Of a stretch of 56,805 nucleotides of DNA, positions 18,688-25,926 are shown in pieces. The stretch is taken from positions 1-56,805 of the forward strand of contig CACYME010000032.1 of assembly GCA_902775475.1 (NCBI GenBank). The letters run 5' to 3'. The position numbers and the translations under genes are program-made. This DNA is from an uncultured Prevotellaceae bacterium. GTDB lineage: Bacteria > Bacteroidota > Bacteroidia > Bacteroidales > Bacteroidaceae. The notes below the pieces were generated by a model. It saw nothing but the letters and a program-made list of their open reading frames with translations. It searched no databases and was not told the origin of the DNA. Numbering within the stretch: the first letter of the stretch is position 1; each line of letters opens with the position of its first letter.

Positions 18688-19794
18688 ATGACACTTCACA
18701 TATTCAATCCTGAACATGACATTGCCCTGGCCAGCGGACTGACTAACTTCACGGCTCCCCACGCCGGGCGACAGCTGCGCCACGACCTGGGATGGCTGCC
18801 CGCACTGGGTGCCCCCGACTCGCTCATTCTGGTCGACGACGTGGCCAAGGCACGCAGAGCCATCAGTCGAAGAAAGGTACACCCCTGCCAGTTCGTTACC
18901 AAGCAACAGCTGGGACTGCTGCCCATCACCGAGATTGACGCCTGGGGGTGGAACGCTGCACTCAGGGGGCAGCTCATCCGAGCCGGCATCAGCAGCTACA
19001 TCCTGCCATCGGTAGTGACGATAGAAACCATCCGCCAGCTGTCCCATCGGCGCACTGCCGCCAAGTTGCTGAAGCACCTGAGACTGGAAGGCACGGTTGG
19101 CGAAGCTTTTGAGTGCAATACGGCCAAGGAGGTTGAATTGCTGCTACAGCACTATGGCAGCGTGGTGATAAAAGCCCCCTGGTCATCGAGTGGCCGAGGG
19201 CTGCGCTTCCTCTCGCTCGACCGCACACCACTCAGCGTCCACGAGGGCTGGCTGAACAACACGTTCATCCGACAAGGGTCGGTGATGGTGGAACCGTTCT
19301 ACCACAAGGTGAAGGACTTCGGCATGGAGTTCGACTCCGACGGGAAAGGCAAGGTGGACTATCTCGGCCTGTCGCTCTTCCACACCCAGAACGGGGCCTA
19401 CACAGGCAACATCCTGGCCACGGAAGCCTACAAGATGAAGCAGATAACCCACTACATACCAGAGAAATTGCTCAACAGCATTAAAGAAATCATCTGCACG
19501 CGCCTCGGAGCTTTCTTCAGGGGGAAATACCAAGGTCGCTTCGGCATCGACATGATGCTGGTCTCGCCACTCCCCACCCCACACTCTACTAAAGTCACTC
19601 AACTCTCAACCCTTAACTCTCAACAATCAACACTCCTCCACCCCTGCGTGGAAATCAACCTGCGCCGCACGATGGGCCACGTAGCCCTGTGTGCCGCCCG
19701 TCTGTACAACCCCACCGAGGATGACGACATTCGACACGTGATGCGCATCGTCTACGAAAACAACAACTACAAACTAACTATCAAACGAATATGA
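18688..19794 (+). CDS. Conserved ATP-grasp-like protein of unknown substrate
   Basis: 368 residues. The N-terminus HIFNPEHDIALASGL and the central VVIKAPWSSSGRGL (ATP-grasp lysine and small-residue loop), MVEPFYHKVKDFGMEF and CVEINLRRTMGHVA (metal-binding E..N) suggest an ATP-grasp ligase fold. I recognise it as a conserved Bacteroidales protein without a known reaction. The start at 18688 was chosen because the earlier in-frame ATG lies within or before the transcription start region. Oddity: 19567-19641 is a degenerate CAACTCT / CACTC repeat coding for PTPHSTKVTQLSTLNSQQST, an insertion just before the conserved metal motif. It overlaps the next gene as ATGA. Confidence 0.75.
   Translation: MTLHIFNPEHDIALASGLTNFTAPHAGRQLRHDLGWLPALGAPDSLILVDDVAKARRAISRRKVHPCQFVTKQQLGLLPITEIDAWGWNAALRGQLIRAGISSYILPSVVTIETIRQLSHRRTAAKLLKHLRLEGTVGEAFECNTAKEVELLLQHYGSVVIKAPWSSSGRGLRFLSLDRTPLSVHEGWLNNTFIRQGSVMVEPFYHKVKDFGMEFDSDGKGKVDYLGLSLFHTQNGAYTGNILATEAYKMKQITHYIPEKLLNSIKEIICTRLGAFFRGKYQGRFGIDMMLVSPLPTPHSTKVTQLSTLNSQQSTLLHPCVEINLRRTMGHVALCAARLYNPTEDDDIRHVMRIVYENNNYKLTIKRI
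19567..19641. repeat. In-frame degenerate repeat inside the ATP-grasp gene
   Basis: Imperfect CAACTCT, TAACTCT, CAACACT units in one strand. The encoded low-complexity Ser/Thr/Leu/Gln segment interrupts a conserved region in frame. Confidence 0.7.
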
Positions 19795-21446
19795 AGAAAC
19801 TACTCTGCCTGCTGGCAGTGCTGCCACTTGCGGCATTGGCCCAGTACAAATCGCAGGTGTGGTGCCCCGACAATGGCGACGGCACCTACCAGAACCCCGT
19901 CATCAACGCTGACTACAGCGACCCCGACGTCTGCGTGGGGGGCGCCGACGGCGAAGACTACTATCTGACGGCCTCCTCGTTCCAGTGCACCCCCGGCCTG
20001 CCCATCCTCCACTCACGCGACCTGGTGAACTGGGAGATTGTGGGCTATGCCCTGAAATCGCTCTATGAAGGCAATGCCGAGCTGCAGCAGCACTTCAGCC
20101 AGGTGCAGCACGGCAACGGTGTCTGGGCACCCAGCATCCGCTACCACAACGGCGAGTACTACATCTACTGGGGTGACCCCGACTACGGCGTCTACATGGT
20201 GAAGACGCGCGGCGGCAACCCTGCCGGCGAGTGGGAACAGCCCGTGTGCGTCATCAGCGGCAAGGGCTACATCGACACTACCCCCCTCTGGGACGACGAC
20301 GGGCGCTGCTACCTGGTGAACGGCTGGGCCAACTCCAGGGCCAAGTTTGCCAGCGTGCTCACCGTGCGCGAGCTCTCTGCCGACGGCACACGCGCCATTG
20401 GCCAGCCAGTCATCGTCTTCGACGGAAACGGCACGGAGAACCGCACGTGCGAGGGACCGAAGTTCTACAAGCGCGACGGCTGGTACTGGATCATGTGTCC
20501 TGCCGGAGGCGTGCCCACGGGTTTCCAGCTGGCCATGCGCTCGAAGAGCCCCTTCGGCCCCTACGAGCACAAGATTGTGCTGGCACAGGGAAAAACGCCC
20601 GTGAACGGCCCTCATCAGGGCGGATGGGTGCACACGAAATATGGCGAAGACTGGTTCCTGCACTTCCAGGACAAGGAGGCCTACGGTCGTGTGGTGCATC
20701 TGCAGCCCGTAGACTGGTCGACGGGGTGGCCCATCATGGGCAAGAAGGGCGAACCGGTGCTGACCTACAAGAAGCCGCAGAGCAGTTCCTCTAAGATTGT
20801 CAACCCCGCTGAGAGCGACGAGTTCAACCTGCCCACGATGGGCAAGCAGTGGCAGTGGCAGGCCAACTACGACGAGAAATACGGTGTGCCCACAGCCTTC
20901 GGCACCTTCCGCATCTACACCCACAAGCTGGAGCAGGGCTGGAAGAACCTCTGGCTGGTGCCCAACATGCTGTTGCAGAAGACGCCTGCCGACCGCTTCA
21001 CCGTGACGACCAAGCTGCGCCTGACCACCAAGGCCGATGGACAGTTTGGCGGCCTCATCATGATGGGCCTCGACTACTCGGCACTGGTGGTGCGGCGCAC
21101 GGCCGACGAGTTCCAGCTGGTGCAGATGACCTGTAAGGCTGCCGACAAGGGCAAGGCACAGACGGAGAACATCATTGCCACGCTGAAGCCCACCGCCAAG
21201 GACGACACGGAATACCGGCCGGGCATCCACGAGGACATCTACCTAAGGCTCACCGTCAACGACTCGAAGGTGCGGTTCGCCTATAGTCTGAACGGCAAGA
21301 AGTTCACGCCATGCGGCGATGAGTTCCAGATGAAGGAGGGTAAGTGGATTGGCGCCAAGTTCGGCTTCCTCGCCGCTGAGAGCAATCCCACCGCCGACCG
21401 CGGCTGGGTGGAAGCCGACTGGCTGCGCGTCACTCCTGCAGAATAG
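19791..21446 (+). CDS. Glycoside hydrolase family 43, xylosidase/arabinofuranosidase-like
   Basis: 551 residues with a signal peptide (MKKLLCLLAVLPLAALAQ). The five-bladed propeller domain spans about 30-330: the catalytic base Asp lies in NADYSDPDV (about D44) and the general acid is E221 in TCEGPKFYK. A C-terminal beta-sandwich of about 200 residues (ESDEFNLPTMGKQWQWQANYD...) resembles the accessory domain of arabinoxylan-type GH43 enzymes. It probably removes arabinose or xylose from plant hemicellulose or pectin side chains in the periplasm. It overlaps the ATP-grasp gene by four bases, which suggests co-translation but gives no functional clue. Terminated by a strong hairpin. Confidence 0.9.
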   Translation: MKKLLCLLAVLPLAALAQYKSQVWCPDNGDGTYQNPVINADYSDPDVCVGGADGEDYYLTASSFQCTPGLPILHSRDLVNWEIVGYALKSLYEGNAELQQHFSQVQHGNGVWAPSIRYHNGEYYIYWGDPDYGVYMVKTRGGNPAGEWEQPVCVISGKGYIDTTPLWDDDGRCYLVNGWANSRAKFASVLTVRELSADGTRAIGQPVIVFDGNGTENRTCEGPKFYKRDGWYWIMCPAGGVPTGFQLAMRSKSPFGPYEHKIVLAQGKTPVNGPHQGGWVHTKYGEDWFLHFQDKEAYGRVVHLQPVDWSTGWPIMGKKGEPVLTYKKPQSSSSKIVNPAESDEFNLPTMGKQWQWQANYDEKYGVPTAFGTFRIYTHKLEQGWKNLWLVPNMLLQKTPADRFTVTTKLRLTTKADGQFGGLIMMGLDYSALVVRRTADEFQLVQMTCKAADKGKAQTENIIATLKPTAKDDTEYRPGIHEDIYLRLTVNDSKVRFAYSLNGKKFTPCGDEFQMKEGKWIGAKFGFLAAESNPTADRGWVEADWLRVTPAE

Positions 21447-21472
21447 GAGTTCCCATGTATCAAGAGCCAAGG

Positions 21473-21509
21473 AAGTTAAGGGAGTTAAGAAAGTTAACTC
21501 CCTTAACTT
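21473..21509. terminator. Terminator after GH43
   Basis: A perfect 16-bp stem (AAGTTAAGGGAGTTAA and its complement) around GAAAG. It is followed by CTTATTTGAC rather than a pure T run. Confidence 0.85.
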
Positions 21510-21526
21510 CTTATTTGACAATGACA

Positions 21527-21873
21527 TAGCAGTTGACCTATTTGTGCGTAGCTCCCCCTGTTCTCAGCAGGGAAGTCAGCGGGCGCTGCCATTGTTTTTC
21601 CCGCCCGCTGCCATTATTGGCAGCGGCCGCTGCCAATATCGTCCCCGTCCGCTGCCAACTGAAAAGGCGTGGTCTTTTTCCCGCTCCGGTGTGGCCTGGC
21701 CCCAATTTGTCGCCGCCTTTTTCCTCTCATCCCTGCTGCTATGGGGGAAGCGAGGGAGCTTTCAAACTGTTTGGCTTTTCTTTGTGCGCAATAATATAGC
21801 AGTTGACCTGTTTGTGCGTAGTCCATCCCCAACATGGGTGGGGAGTGGCTACGCACAAACAGGTCAACTGCTA
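21527..21873. repeat. Palindromic element: 25-bp repeat in three copies plus a 22-bp-period array
   Basis: A 25-bp sequence beginning TAGCAGTTGACC occurs at 21527-21551 (one mismatch), 21797-21821 and, inverted, 21849-21873. The last two form a perfect 25-bp stem. The outer two act as terminal inverted repeats of a 347-bp unit. ACTTCTTATTT(G/A)ACA lies outside both ends (21506-21520 and 21881-21895), like an imperfect target duplication. Inside, CGCTGCC recurs at 21584, 21606, 21628 and 21650, exactly every 22 bp, with the 16-bp palindrome GGCAGCGGCCGCTGCC in the middle. It has no coding frame. It could be a MITE-like element or a protein-binding array. Confidence 0.7.
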
Positions 21874-21885
21874 AATCGTTACTTC

Positions 21886-23070
21886 TTATTTAACAGCCTC
21901 CACCTCGCGGATGCAGTTCAGCGCATTCAGCGTACGGGGATAGCCAATGAAAGGAAGGTTCGAAGAGATGACAGCAATGAGGAAGTCCTTATCGTTGCCT
22001 ACGTGATAGTTGCCGCTGATATGGCCCTTCAGCTGCGGCTCGCATCCACCTTGTGCTGCGAGGAAGCAGAAAGTGATGAGCTCGCGCATACGGATACTGA
22101 GTCCCGTGCGGGTATAGTAGTCGCCAAAGCAGTTGTCGGCCAGCCAGAAGTTGATGTGGCGGCTATCCTCGGGACCCGACTTCCAGAAGTCGCGCATCCC
22201 CTCGCCGAAGCAGTCCACCTGCGCCTGCGTGCCAGCCTCGCGGCGGGTGTCAGGGGTGGTCTGTGCCTGAGGAGCCAAGGGCAGGTCAATGCCTTGTGCC
22301 TTCAGCACGTCGTTAGTAACCGTGAGAAAAGGACGCACGCGCCCCAGCCCCAGGTAGGCCGTAGCCTGATACACGATTTCCTTCACTTCTACTGGCGTCA
22401 CGCCCTTTGCAAGGGCCTGCGGCAGCAGTTCACGATATTCATCGATGCCCTGACAGCCCAGCAGCGTGGCCAGATAGCACACGAAGCGGGTGTGGTCGTC
22501 GAGTCGCGTCTTCACCTGCTCCACCACCTCGCCATAGGCAAAGGCCTCGAAGCGGCTGTTGAACTCAGGGTCGGTGGCACCGAGCAGTTCCTGGCTGGCA
22601 GGCAGCTTGTCGTATTCTGCGTCTTCCACGGGTTCGAGCCACTCATTTGAGGCTCCCTCCCCCACTTGGGTCATATACGTCAGGTGCTGGAACCACGAGT
22701 CCTTGGCAGCACCATGCCAGTGCTTGGCCTCAGCAGGGATGGCAACCACGCTGCCCGGGTGCATGGCCAGCGGCTCCTTGCCCTCCTCGACATACCATCC
22801 GTGGCCAGCCACGCAGATGAGCACCTGCACCGACTTGTGGTGGATGTGCCAGTTGTTGCGGCAGCGGGGTTCGAAGGTGACGTTCACGGGGCCTCCGTGC
22901 TCGGCATCGAGCGGAGCCAGATAGCTGTTTCCGATGAAATACTTGGCGTAGCCGGTGTTCAGCTCGCCTTTTGGCCATACGTTGAAATCTACGTTCTGTG
23001 TCATATTCTGTGCGTTAATGTTCATGCCCACGACGAATGCGATGAGGACCGTAAGTAATCTTTTCATCAT
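21886..23070 (-). CDS. Secreted cupin + carboxymuconolactone decarboxylase fusion
   Basis: 394 residues with signal peptide MKRLLTVLIAFVVGMNINAQ. Residues about 45-125 form a cupin (CRNNWHIHHKSVQVLICVAGHGWYVEEG and IPAEAKHWHG supply His ligands). Two carboxymuconolactone-decarboxylase/AhpD-like helical domains follow (FVCYLATLLGCQGIDEYRELLPQALAKGVTPVEVKEIVYQ and ITFCFLAAQGGCEPQLKGHISGNYHVG). The second has lost the CxxC of AhpD, so peroxidase chemistry is not supported; a small-molecule detoxifying or ring-opening role is possible. Transcribed from the repeated 5'-hairpin cassette at 23086-23160. Domain calls are firm, reaction unknown. Confidence 0.8.
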   Translation of the reverse strand: MMKRLLTVLIAFVVGMNINAQNMTQNVDFNVWPKGELNTGYAKYFIGNSYLAPLDAEHGGPVNVTFEPRCRNNWHIHHKSVQVLICVAGHGWYVEEGKEPLAMHPGSVVAIPAEAKHWHGAAKDSWFQHLTYMTQVGEGASNEWLEPVEDAEYDKLPASQELLGATDPEFNSRFEAFAYGEVVEQVKTRLDDHTRFVCYLATLLGCQGIDEYRELLPQALAKGVTPVEVKEIVYQATAYLGLGRVRPFLTVTNDVLKAQGIDLPLAPQAQTTPDTRREAGTQAQVDCFGEGMRDFWKSGPEDSRHINFWLADNCFGDYYTRTGLSIRMRELITFCFLAAQGGCEPQLKGHISGNYHVGNDKDFLIAVISSNLPFIGYPRTLNALNCIREVEAVK

Positions 23071-23085
23071 ACTGTTTTTTGCCTT

Positions 23086-23160
23086 CTATGTAACTATAGT
23101 TATTATGCGTTTGCATAGAGACGTCACATTGTGGCGTCTCTACTTGTGGCTGCAAAGTTA
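23086..23160 (-). repeat. 5'-hairpin promoter/leader cassette, copy 1
   Basis: On the minus strand: -7 box TTAACTTTG, then GCAGCCACAA, then the hairpin GTAGAGACG...CGTCTCTA, then GCAAACGCATAATAACTA. It ends 15 bp before the cupin-fusion gene. The same ~75 bp unit recurs at 25176, 45225 and 50220, always in gene orientation. Confidence 0.9.
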
Positions 23161-23231
23161 AGAAAAAAGCAGCAAACACCTCGTACACATTTTACGGATT
23201 TCATTACCATTTTTACGGAAAAAGCCCAGAA

Positions 23232-25142
23232 CTACTCGATGCTGAGCCGACGACTCTTGGGATATTTCACCTTGTACTGCAGCAGCAGTTCGCGCTGCTC
23301 GCCTGGCTGCAGCTGCAAGGGCCAGGTCACCATGCCCGTCTGGTCATTGTAGTTGCCGCTGCTCAGCTCCTCCACGCTGACGGTGATGTTCGAGTTGCGC
23401 GACACGGGCACCTGGTCATAGACCGTCAGGCTGACAGTCTCCTGACGCGTGTTCTTCACCGTGATGCGCCAGGTCATCAGCTGCTCCTGGTTGCTGCCCA
23501 GAAAGCGGCGTGTCGACTTGTCGCTCACCTTCGTGCGCTGCAGGCGCAGGCCCTGGTCGCGTCCCATCGAGAAGCGCAGCGTGTCGCTGGGCGTGGTGGG
23601 GTCAAGAATGCTCTTGCCCACGAAGGCATTGTCGAAGTAGACGTTGGCCTCGCCCTCCAGCAGGTTCAGCTTCTCCCAGCCCGTGGCATCGGCCACGAGG
23701 AAGGCCTCCTTGTCCACCTTGGGGATGCCCCGGTACTCGTAGCTGGCGGTCAGCTCGTAGCGGGCAATCTCGGTAGTGGTGGTCTTGCCGCCGTCGGGCA
23801 GCGTCAGCAGCTGCTTCAGCTCGAACTCATAGCCGAACTGCGCCTGCTGCTGCTCCACTTCCACCACACTGCTCTCTTCCATTTCGAGAGCATCCGTTTC
23901 CACGACGCGCTCGCGCACCATCATCGGCTCCTCCATGACCATTTCGGCCCGGGCCAGTTTCTTGGTCCTGGTTTTCTTCGATGCACCGTAGCCCGCGACG
24001 ACCACTTCCTGCAGTGCCGCCTGGTCCTCGTTCAGCCGCACGTTCAGCGTGGAGCCCGAGGCCGTTCGAGTCTGCGACTCAAAGCCGATGTAGGCGAACT
24101 GCAGGCGACGCCTGCCCTGTGGCAGCGTCAGCGAATAGGCGCCGCTGGCATCGGTCACCGTGCCCAGCTTCGTGCCTTCCACCTGTACCGTAGCCCCTAT
24201 GAGCGGCTCGCCGTCGGAAGCCGACACCACGCGGCCCGACACGGTATTCTCGTCCAGGCCAAAGCCGTAGGTGGGAGCCGCCAGCCCATAGTCGAGCCAG
24301 TAGGTCTTCAGCTCCGGTGCCATGTTCGAGCGGTTGGGATTAGCCGACGAGAGCACCACGGGCACGTTCTTCCATTCCTCCTTCGTGTTCTGGTAGATGT
24401 TAGCCTTGTACGAGAGGCTCAGCGGTTCGCGGATGCTGCTGGAGCGGACATCGTAGGTGGGATACCAGCCAGCATTCTTCACGTAGTAGGTGATGGAGAA
24501 GTCTGCCCTACCCGCCTGCTGAGCCACGACCTTCACATCGACCTCCGTAGCACTCTTCAGCTTGATTCTGGCCACCGAGTCGCGCTGAGCCTCGCGCTGC
24601 TCCAGCTCCTCATTGAGGCGTTCCAGCTGCTCCTCCAGGTCCTGGCTGCGCTTCTTCACGGCCAGCACCTCCTGGGCATAGTAGGTGTTCAGCTCCTTGA
24701 TGCTGGCCAGCGGCGTGGCCACCGTTCGGCCTGCCACCGAGCAGTTGGTCTTCACCAGCTCTATCTGCTGGGCCAGCATCTGCTGTTCGTCCTTCACCTG
24801 CTGTATGCGGCGCTCCACAGCCTTCACCTGCTCGTTGGCACGCTTCAGCACACCCATCTGCTGTGCCGAGTCGGGGTGCACCGTCCGGTGGCTCACGCCG
24901 AGCACCGTCAGGCGCCCCTTGGCTCTCAACTGCATGCTCTTCGTGTCCATGTAGGGCGACATGCCGGTGAACGTCAGCACCTGCTCGCCAGCCACGAGGC
25001 TGACGCTCTTCGAGCGCTCCACCTGTGCACCGTTAGTAAACACCGTCACGCGGTCTATCGTTGCCGTCAGCCTCTCGCTGCCCATTGCCGTCACGGCCAT
25101 TCCCAGTGCCATGACAACCCAAAGAAATCTTTTGTTCATCAT
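23232..25142 (-). CDS. DUF4140/DUF4139 protein with an inserted CarboxypepD_reg-like domain
   Basis: 636 residues with signal peptide MNKRFLWVVMALGMAVTAMG. The N-terminal DUF4140 (TIDRVTVFTNGAQVERSKSV) is followed by a coiled coil (about 85-165, QVKAVERRIQQVKDEQQ...), then DUF4139 starting at SITYYVKNAGWYPTYDVR and resuming up to the C-terminus (LQPGEQRELLLQYKVKYP). Between the DUF4139 halves sits a foreign module: GRVVSASDGEPLIGATVQVEGTKLGTVTD, a beta-sandwich otherwise found at the N-terminus of SusC-like receptors, ending in LQEVVVAGYG, which resembles a TonB box/plug start. Bacterial members are called mucoidy-inhibitor A-like; molecular function is unknown. Expressed from cassette copy 2. 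Confidence 0.83.
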   Translation of the reverse strand: MMNKRFLWVVMALGMAVTAMGSERLTATIDRVTVFTNGAQVERSKSVSLVAGEQVLTFTGMSPYMDTKSMQLRAKGRLTVLGVSHRTVHPDSAQQMGVLKRANEQVKAVERRIQQVKDEQQMLAQQIELVKTNCSVAGRTVATPLASIKELNTYYAQEVLAVKKRSQDLEEQLERLNEELEQREAQRDSVARIKLKSATEVDVKVVAQQAGRADFSITYYVKNAGWYPTYDVRSSSIREPLSLSYKANIYQNTKEEWKNVPVVLSSANPNRSNMAPELKTYWLDYGLAAPTYGFGLDENTVSGRVVSASDGEPLIGATVQVEGTKLGTVTDASGAYSLTLPQGRRRLQFAYIGFESQTRTASGSTLNVRLNEDQAALQEVVVAGYGASKKTRTKKLARAEMVMEEPMMVRERVVETDALEMEESSVVEVEQQQAQFGYEFELKQLLTLPDGGKTTTTEIARYELTASYEYRGIPKVDKEAFLVADATGWEKLNLLEGEANVYFDNAFVGKSILDPTTPSDTLRFSMGRDQGLRLQRTKVSDKSTRRFLGSNQEQLMTWRITVKNTRQETVSLTVYDQVPVSRNSNITVSVEELSSGNYNDQTGMVTWPLQLQPGEQRELLLQYKVKYPKSRRLSIE

Positions 25143-25175
25143 CTGTTTTGTGGTTTTAGTTCCTTATTCAAGCTC

Positions 25176-25249
25176 CTATATAACTATATTTTTCTGCGTT
25201 TGCGTAGAGACGTCACATTGTGGCGTCTCTACTTGTGGCTGCAAAGATA
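25176..25249 (-). repeat. 5'-hairpin promoter/leader cassette, copy 2
   Basis: Minus-strand -7 box TATCTTTG, GCAGCCACAAGTAGAGACG, hairpin, GCAAACGCAGAAAAATATAG, followed 33 bp later by the DUF4139 start. Confidence 0.9.
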
Positions 25250-25553
25250 GTGATTCTTAGTAAAAAAGCAAAGAAAAACGAAAAGAAATCATCGGCTTCT
25301 GCAAAAATAGGCATCCGTTGTTCTAAACAACCGTACAGTTTAAAAATATTCCCACGCTGGGAATTTTTCATTCCCACGCTGGGAATTTTTTCGTGCCCTC
25401 TTCTTTCGAGTCAGACTAAAAAGTCTGGAGTGATGCTCTCGAAAAGAATTATCTCAGTGGCAAATGTGGAGCCCCCCATTATCGGGAATCCGGAATCAGT
25501 ATTAAGGAGTGCATGGCATTACGTTCAATCATTTTTCAAGTCTCGGCACTCAG
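25250..25553. other. Intergenic DNA between the DUF4139 and mod loci
   Basis: Apart from the tandem hairpins at 25348-25391 I see no gene or RNA in this stretch. Confidence 0.5.
25348..25391. terminator. Tandem identical mini-hairpins
   Basis: Two copies, 22 bp apart, of ATTCCCACGCTGGGAATTTTT. Each is a TTCCCA/TGGGAA palindrome with a T-tract, so they would act as back-to-back terminators for plus-strand transcription. No plus-strand gene ends nearby, so they may instead be leftovers of a repeat. Confidence 0.5.
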
Positions 25554-25588
25554 AAATGCAAAAGAAAAGCTGTTTTCTTTTTGCATTT
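25554..25588. terminator. Terminator-like hairpin overlapping the mod promoter
   Basis: AAATGCAAAA-A-GAAAA and its complement TTTTC-T-TTTTGCATTT around GCTG. The right arm contains the TTTG that serves as -33 of the mod leader promoter. Confidence 0.65.
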
Positions 25589-25610
25589 TACTAGTTTTTT
25601 CGTAACTTTG
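25580..25610 (+). promoter_or_regulatory. Promoter of the type III R-M leader
   Basis: TTTG (25580-25583), 19-bp spacer and TAACTTTG (25603-25610). Predicted start near 25617, giving a leader of about 310 nt. Confidence 0.75.
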
Positions 25611-25926
25611 CACCCAAGCACGGCTGCGTGGGCCTTGGGCGCAAGGTGTGGCGGTGCCACTTTCGAGGGTTAAACATTAGCGTTGGCTATTATTCAAAAC
25701 GTTCAGAAACTTGCAGGTGGAAAGAACTATAAAGATAATAATGGTAACGCCTACTGATATGGTGGGCGTTTTCCTGTTTTCTTTATAAGGTTTCCTGCAA
25801 GTACCTTGAACGTTGGACGGGGATTCGTCCACTTCTCGTGTCTATACACGAGCATGGTGCTTGCAGGAATCATTTTGTTTGGTGGCTCGGCGCATTAATA
25901 AAGAACTAAAACCTATTAATGCTGTA
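25611..25926 (+). promoter_or_regulatory. Long structured leader of the intact mod-res locus
   Basis: In order: hairpin CCCAAG-CACG-loop-CGTG-GGC-CTTGGG (25613-25639); hairpin GTGGC/GCCAC (25648-25660); a 117-nt imperfect hairpin with arms AACGTTCA (25698)/TGAACGTT (25807), ACTTGCAGG (25709)/CCTGCAAGT (25794), TATAAAG (25728)/CTTTATA (25781) and tip AACGCC (25746)/GGCGTT (25765); hairpin GGACG/CGTCC (25815-25830); perfect hairpin CTCGTGT/ACACGAG (25835-25852); and a third arm copy CTTGCAGG (25860-25867). It parallels the leader at 1120-1518 in architecture with hardly any sequence in common. A frame runs through its 3' end but would translate the hairpins, so I treat it as RNA. Confidence 0.6.

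Noticed and set aside
21584-21656. CRISPR-like array of four units every 22 bp
   Set aside because: Only seven bases are strictly repeated, the period is far too short for repeat plus spacer, and no cas genes are present.
25815-25830. tRNA- or tmRNA-like T-arm (GGACG...ATTCG)
   Set aside because: The arm is five pairs with a six-base loop that lacks the TTC-A-A pattern, and no acceptor stem can be drawn.
25698-25867. Retron-like msr/msd RNA
   Set aside because: Inverted arms and a long hairpin are reminiscent of retrons, but there is no reverse transcriptase in the window and the gene behind is a methyltransferase.
25813-25926. N-terminal extension of mod through the leader
   Set aside because: The extra residues would translate the GGACG and CTCGTGT hairpins and look unlike Mod N-termini. 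A GTG at 25880 remains possible.
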